Positions 5,198-8,083 of a stretch of DNA of 8,083 bases are shown here, piece after piece. How positions within the stretch are numbered: position 1 is the first letter of the stretch; each line of letters begins with the position of its first letter. Both the position numbers and the translations under genes were made by a program. Source of the DNA: Spongiibacteraceae bacterium (lineage in GTDB: Bacteria; Pseudomonadota; Gammaproteobacteria; Pseudomonadales; PIVM01); the NCBI GenBank assembly GCA_030618505.1, contig JAUXDF010000124.1, forward strand, positions 1 to 8,083. Reading direction: 5' to 3'. Under the pieces are notes generated by a model, which did no database searches, was not told where the DNA came from, and worked only from the letters and a program-made list of their open reading frames with translations.

Positions 5198-6469
5198 ATG
5201 CACATTGTTTTTGCCACCATGCAATACGGCGCCAACTACTATCAAGGCACCGAGCGCTATATACATAACCTGTCCAATGGCCTAATAGCCGCCGGGCATC
5301 AGGTAAGCATACTCAGTGGCGACCCAGAACAGCAACACAGCGCAAGCGACATCGGAGAGCCTATAACAGGCAGTGATCCCAGCATAATTAAAATCCCCTC
5401 CCCCAGCTGGGCCACGGTATTAGGAAGCGATAAAGACGTATTTCGCCAAATCCTGAAAAAGCTAAAGGCCGACATCTTCCATCTGGTTAACCCCGGGCAC
5501 ATTGGTGTCAACGCCATTTTTGCCGCCAAGGAGCTCGGATTAAAAACCCTGATTACGGTAACCGACTTCTGGTGGCTCTGCCCCAAACACACACTGACCA
5601 ACCAAACCGGCGAACTCTGCGAGGGCAACAGGCCAGCAAAGGAGTGCAGGCGCTGCATAGCCAAAACCCACGTCAACCCGACCTATAGAACACTGGCCAA
5701 ACTACCAATCACCGGCCCAATGGTCAGCGGCTCGCTAGCAAGAAAGCTAAAACATCAGCATCTTGAAGAGCACTGGGAAAATCGGCCTGCTTATCTACAA
5801 AAAGCCTTTGATTCAGCCGATCATGTCATCGTCCTGTCACGCACTGCCCAGCGCTATCTGGACGCGAAATATCAAATAAATGCGAGCAGCCAAATTTCTG
5901 TCGGCTTGTCGGAGCTATGGTTTGACGATATCAGCGACTGGCAGACAAAGGATTTCACACAACAGACAGCACAGATCGCTTATGCTGGCACTATTGCCCA
6001 GCACAAAGGCTTACATATTCTGCTGGAAGCTATCGCCAAACTGCCTCAACACAAGATAAAATTAACAATTGCAGGATCTGGCAGTGATAAAACCTACATG
6101 AAACGGGTCAAAAAGCTGGCATTGCCTTTAAGTGTTGAGTGGAAGGGGCAGTTGGAGCAGCAAGAGATGCGGGACTTTATTGATCAGGCGGATTTGGTTG
6201 TGTTGCCAAGCCTTTGGTCGGAAAACCAGCCCCAGGTCATACTGGAAAGCATCGCCCGCAATACCTGTGTGATATGCTCCGATGCTCCGGGAGCCGCTGA
6301 ACTGATTAATCCGCAATACGTCTACAGCGCAAATAGCGCCGAAGCGTTAAGCAACAAGCTCTCAAGCTGGCTGGTAAAACCAAGCTACAAACCCGCCTGC
6401 ACAGCATCAAACATTGACCAAATGGTTAGTAAAACTGACCGGCTGTATCACAATTTAGTTAGAGGTTAA
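5198..6469 (+). CDS. GT4-family glycosyltransferase (GT-B fold), polysaccharide assembly
   Basis: From the chosen ATG the protein has 423 residues. The N-terminal Rossmann-like domain opens with MHIVFAT and a glycine loop (QGTERYI, 16-22). ADIFHLVNPGHIG (91-103) and TVTDFWWLCPK (120-130) are typical of the acceptor half of GT4 enzymes. The C-terminal half has the donor-binding IAYAGTIAQHKG (260-271, Lys270) and LPSLWSENQPQVILE (336-350). The latter holds the EX7E motif Glu342/Glu350 of retaining GT-B enzymes. Cys128, Cys141, Cys150 and Cys153 form a C-x12-C-x8-C-x2-C cluster. It presumably adds a sugar from a nucleotide donor at the cytoplasmic face; the sugar is unknown. The frame stays open upstream to an ATG at 4994, but those 68 residues look unlike the family and overlap both candidate promoters. 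The exporter genes follow two bases later. Confidence 0.87.
   Translation: MHIVFATMQYGANYYQGTERYIHNLSNGLIAAGHQVSILSGDPEQQHSASDIGEPITGSDPSIIKIPSPSWATVLGSDKDVFRQILKKLKADIFHLVNPGHIGVNAIFAAKELGLKTLITVTDFWWLCPKHTLTNQTGELCEGNRPAKECRRCIAKTHVNPTYRTLAKLPITGPMVSGSLARKLKHQHLEEHWENRPAYLQKAFDSADHVIVLSRTAQRYLDAKYQINASSQISVGLSELWFDDISDWQTKDFTQQTAQIAYAGTIAQHKGLHILLEAIAKLPQHKIKLTIAGSGSDKTYMKRVKKLALPLSVEWKGQLEQQEMRDFIDQADLVVLPSLWSENQPQVILESIARNTCVICSDAPGAAELINPQYVYSANSAEALSNKLSSWLVKPSYKPACTASNIDQMVSKTDRLYHNLVRG
6461..6465 (+). promoter_or_regulatory. Ribosome site supporting a TTG start for the permease
   Basis: AGAGG lies six bases before TTG 6472-6474, inside the last codons of the glycosyltransferase. The first ATG in frame is 36 codons further on, within the first membrane segment, so the TTG is the likely start. 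Confidence 0.65.
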
Positions 6470-6471
6470 TT

Positions 6472-7248
6472 TTGTTTTTAGTTGAAAAACGCTATCGCGA
6501 CGTTATTTATTACAAAGCGCAGGTTCACCTTCGCTCAGAAGCATCCAAGACTTACTTAAGTTTTTTGTGGTGGGCATTCGAACCGATTATTTCGATGGCG
6601 ATTTATTATGTAGTGTTTGGGCTTATCTTTCAGCGCGGTACGGAAGATTTCATTCCCTTTCTTTTGATCGGCTTGGTGACCTGGCAATGGTTTGCTAATA
6701 CCGTCAGTCATTGCTGTAATTCGATAAACAACAATTTGGCGCTAATATCACAGCTGAACTTTCCAAAGATTATTCTGCCAAGCATTAATGTAGTGATGGA
6801 TACCTTCAAGTTTTTGATTGTATTTTTACTGCTAATTATCTTTTTATGGGCCTACGGCTTCGCACCCACCATCGCCTATCTGGCACTACCGCTGGTACTG
6901 CTAACTCAACACCTTTTTAATGTCAGTATAGCCAACACCGTAGCCGCTATCGTTCCGTTTGTACCTGATATGCAAATCATCATTAGCAATCTGTTAAGAA
7001 TAGCCATGTATTTATCCGGTATTTTGTACTCGATAGAGCAGCTACCCGAGCAATACCATATTTACTTTGCATTTAACCCCATGGTGATGATTATCGACGC
7101 CTACCGCGATATTTTAATGCACCAGCAATGGCCGCAGTTTCAACAACTGGGCATATTTGCTCTGGTTTCATTTATCGGCGTTGTGCTTAGTACCCTGCTG
7201 ATGAAAAAGATGGATCCGATCTATGCACGGGTATTAATGCAAAAATGA
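6472..7248 (+). CDS. ABC-2 type polysaccharide export permease (Wzm-like)
   Basis: The 258-residue integral membrane protein has about six hydrophobic segments: roughly 31-53, 60-76, 108-130, 132-160, 168-186 and 225-244. An amphipathic N-terminal segment precedes the first one. YLSFLWWAFEPIISMAIYYV (28-47) and the late SGILYSIEQLP (182-192) with FNPMVMIIDAYRDIL (201-215) are hallmark segments of the ABC-2 permease family exporting O-antigen, capsule or teichoic acid. It works as a dimer with the ATPase encoded next, moving lipid-linked polysaccharide across the inner membrane. Translation starts at TTG with a good AGAGG site, two bases after the glycosyltransferase stop. The gene overlaps the ATPase by four bases. 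Family length is normal. I avoid a firm wzm symbol because O-antigen and capsule exporters cannot be separated here. Confidence 0.9.
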   Translation: MFLVEKRYRDVIYYKAQVHLRSEASKTYLSFLWWAFEPIISMAIYYVVFGLIFQRGTEDFIPFLLIGLVTWQWFANTVSHCCNSINNNLALISQLNFPKIILPSINVVMDTFKFLIVFLLLIIFLWAYGFAPTIAYLALPLVLLTQHLFNVSIANTVAAIVPFVPDMQIIISNLLRIAMYLSGILYSIEQLPEQYHIYFAFNPMVMIIDAYRDILMHQQWPQFQQLGIFALVSFIGVVLSTLLMKKMDPIYARVLMQK

Positions 7249-8003
7249 CCAGAGATAAAATCAGCAGTGCAGAGACGAGCGACCCTGAATTGAATGATCC
7301 AAAAAAGAATGATGCAGTTCTGACACTTGAAAATGTCGGAGTAACTTATAAAAGCGGCCTACCGATTTTTCGACAACGCTCGGTACATGAGGCGCTTAAA
7401 GATATCTCCTTTGAACTTAACCATGGTGATTCTCTCGGTATAATCGGAAGAAATGGCGTGGGTAAAAGTACGCTGCTGAGAATTCTTAACGGAATTATCA
7501 AGCCTGACAAAGGCAAGATAATTAACCATGGTTACAACACTGCTTTACTCTCTTTGACTGTGGGCTACGATAATAACGTCAGCGGTCGTAATAATGCTAT
7601 ATTAAGCGGTATGCTGATGGGAAAAACCAAAGAAGAGATGATAGCCAGCATGCCGGATATCATTGAGTTTTCTGAGCTGGAAGAGTTTATTGATCATCCG
7701 GTGAAGAATTATTCCACGGGGATGAAACAACGACTGGGCTTTGCTGTTGCTACGCAGGTGAAAACGGATGTTTTGTTAATAGACGAAATACTTGCTGTGG
7801 GAGATGCGCGCTTTAAGAAGAAATCTGAGGCGGTTATGCGCAAAAAAATTCTCTCCGGTGATACGGTGGTATTGGTATCTCATAATGCGAAGACGATTAC
7901 CTCGTTGTGCAATAAAGCTGTTTGGATTGAAAATGGGGTTGTTCGGGAACAAGGGGATCCTGATAAAGTTATTAAGGTTTACGAAGAGTATATAACTAAA
8001 TAA
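7245..8003 (+). CDS. ABC transporter ATPase for polysaccharide export (Wzt/KpsT/TagH-like, short form)
   Basis: This 252-residue nucleotide-binding protein has Walker A GRNGVGKST (68-76, Lys74), signature YSTGMKQRL (156-164), Walker B VLLIDE (176-181, Glu181 catalytic), D-loop region VGDARF (185-190) and H-loop VSHN (His213). The YSTGM signature and the LTVGYDNNVSGRNN segment (104-117), with no glutamine where the Q-loop is expected, are typical of polysaccharide exporters. About 25 charged residues precede the ABC fold. The protein ends right after the ABC domain, so it lacks the C-terminal carbohydrate-binding domain found in O9a-type Wzt. By analogy with KpsT and short Wzt proteins it should export chains without recognising a terminal cap (inference). 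Its ATG overlaps the permease stop (ATGA), suggesting coupled translation. Confidence 0.92.
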   Translation: MTRDKISSAETSDPELNDPKKNDAVLTLENVGVTYKSGLPIFRQRSVHEALKDISFELNHGDSLGIIGRNGVGKSTLLRILNGIIKPDKGKIINHGYNTALLSLTVGYDNNVSGRNNAILSGMLMGKTKEEMIASMPDIIEFSELEEFIDHPVKNYSTGMKQRLGFAVATQVKTDVLLIDEILAVGDARFKKKSEAVMRKKILSGDTVVLVSHNAKTITSLCNKAVWIENGVVREQGDPDKVIKVYEEYITK

Positions 8004-8004
8004 G

Positions 8005-8083
8005 ATGCGTATTCTTATCTACGAGCCACTACCCGACCACACCAAAGCACCTATATTTGCTAATATTGCATTGTCGTTAATTA
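8005..8083 (+). CDS. Start of a further cluster gene (partial, runs off right edge)
   Basis: An ATG one base after the ATPase stop opens a frame that stays open for 26 codons to the window edge: MRILIYEPLPDHTKAPIFAN and onward. The short hydrophobic strand MRILIYEPL followed by a hydrophilic loop resembles the first beta strand of a GT-B glycosyltransferase, which would suit the operon. That is a guess from 26 residues. There is no strong Shine-Dalgarno, so translational coupling to the ATPase is likely. Confidence 0.55.
   Translation, partial: MRILIYEPLPDHTKAPIFANIALSLI

Noticed and set aside
5299..5676. 125-codon minus-strand open frame inside the glycosyltransferase
   Set aside because: Antisense shadow; the plus frame has clear GT4 motifs across the same bases.

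Overview
The window looks like ordinary chromosome from a Gram-negative, probably marine-type gammaproteobacterium. This is an inference from a lipobox lipoprotein with Ca-binding propeller repeats, a glutathione-dependent enzyme, an ABC polysaccharide exporter, and short GC-rich intergenic repeats in otherwise AT-leaning spacers. No genus can be named from the sequence alone. No phage, IS transposase, CRISPR array, tRNA or rRNA was seen.

Left third (minus strand): a very large secreted lipoprotein starts at 2940 and stays open to base 1, giving 980 codons with the C-terminus outside the window. It has a lipoprotein signal peptide, an unrecognised N-terminal region, a PKD-like domain, an Ig-like domain, and about seven evenly spaced FG-GAP/VCBS-type repeats that probably form a beta-propeller. 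A candidate promoter near 3094-3120 would give it a leader of about 147 nt with several possible hairpins.

Intergenic block 2941-3668: its right half (about 3310-3652) is a nest of short repeats. It includes a 184-bp fold-back element with perfect 15-bp terminal inverted repeats (3462-3645). Inside lie two inverted copies of a CCCTCTCC-type repeat, and a decayed third copy and an extra half-palindrome lie to the left.

Middle (minus strand): a two-gene thiol pair reads leftward, a glutathione S-transferase (4328-4966) followed 29 bp later by a cytoplasmic DsbA-family oxidoreductase with a CSWC active site (3669-4298).

Right half (plus strand): from a divergent promoter region (about 5003-5146) reads a polysaccharide cluster. 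It comprises a GT4-family glycosyltransferase (5198-6469), an ABC-2 permease of the Wzm type (TTG start, 6472-7248), its ATPase of the Wzt type (ATGA overlap, 7245-8003), and the first 26 codons of another gene (8005 to the window edge). Together these would build and export a cell-surface polysaccharide such as O-antigen or capsule. The ATPase is short and lacks the carbohydrate-binding tail of O9a-type Wzt.

I see no convincing wholly new system. The most unusual structures are the nested fold-back repeat, the giant propeller lipoprotein with its long leader, and the cysteine-bearing glycosyltransferase.
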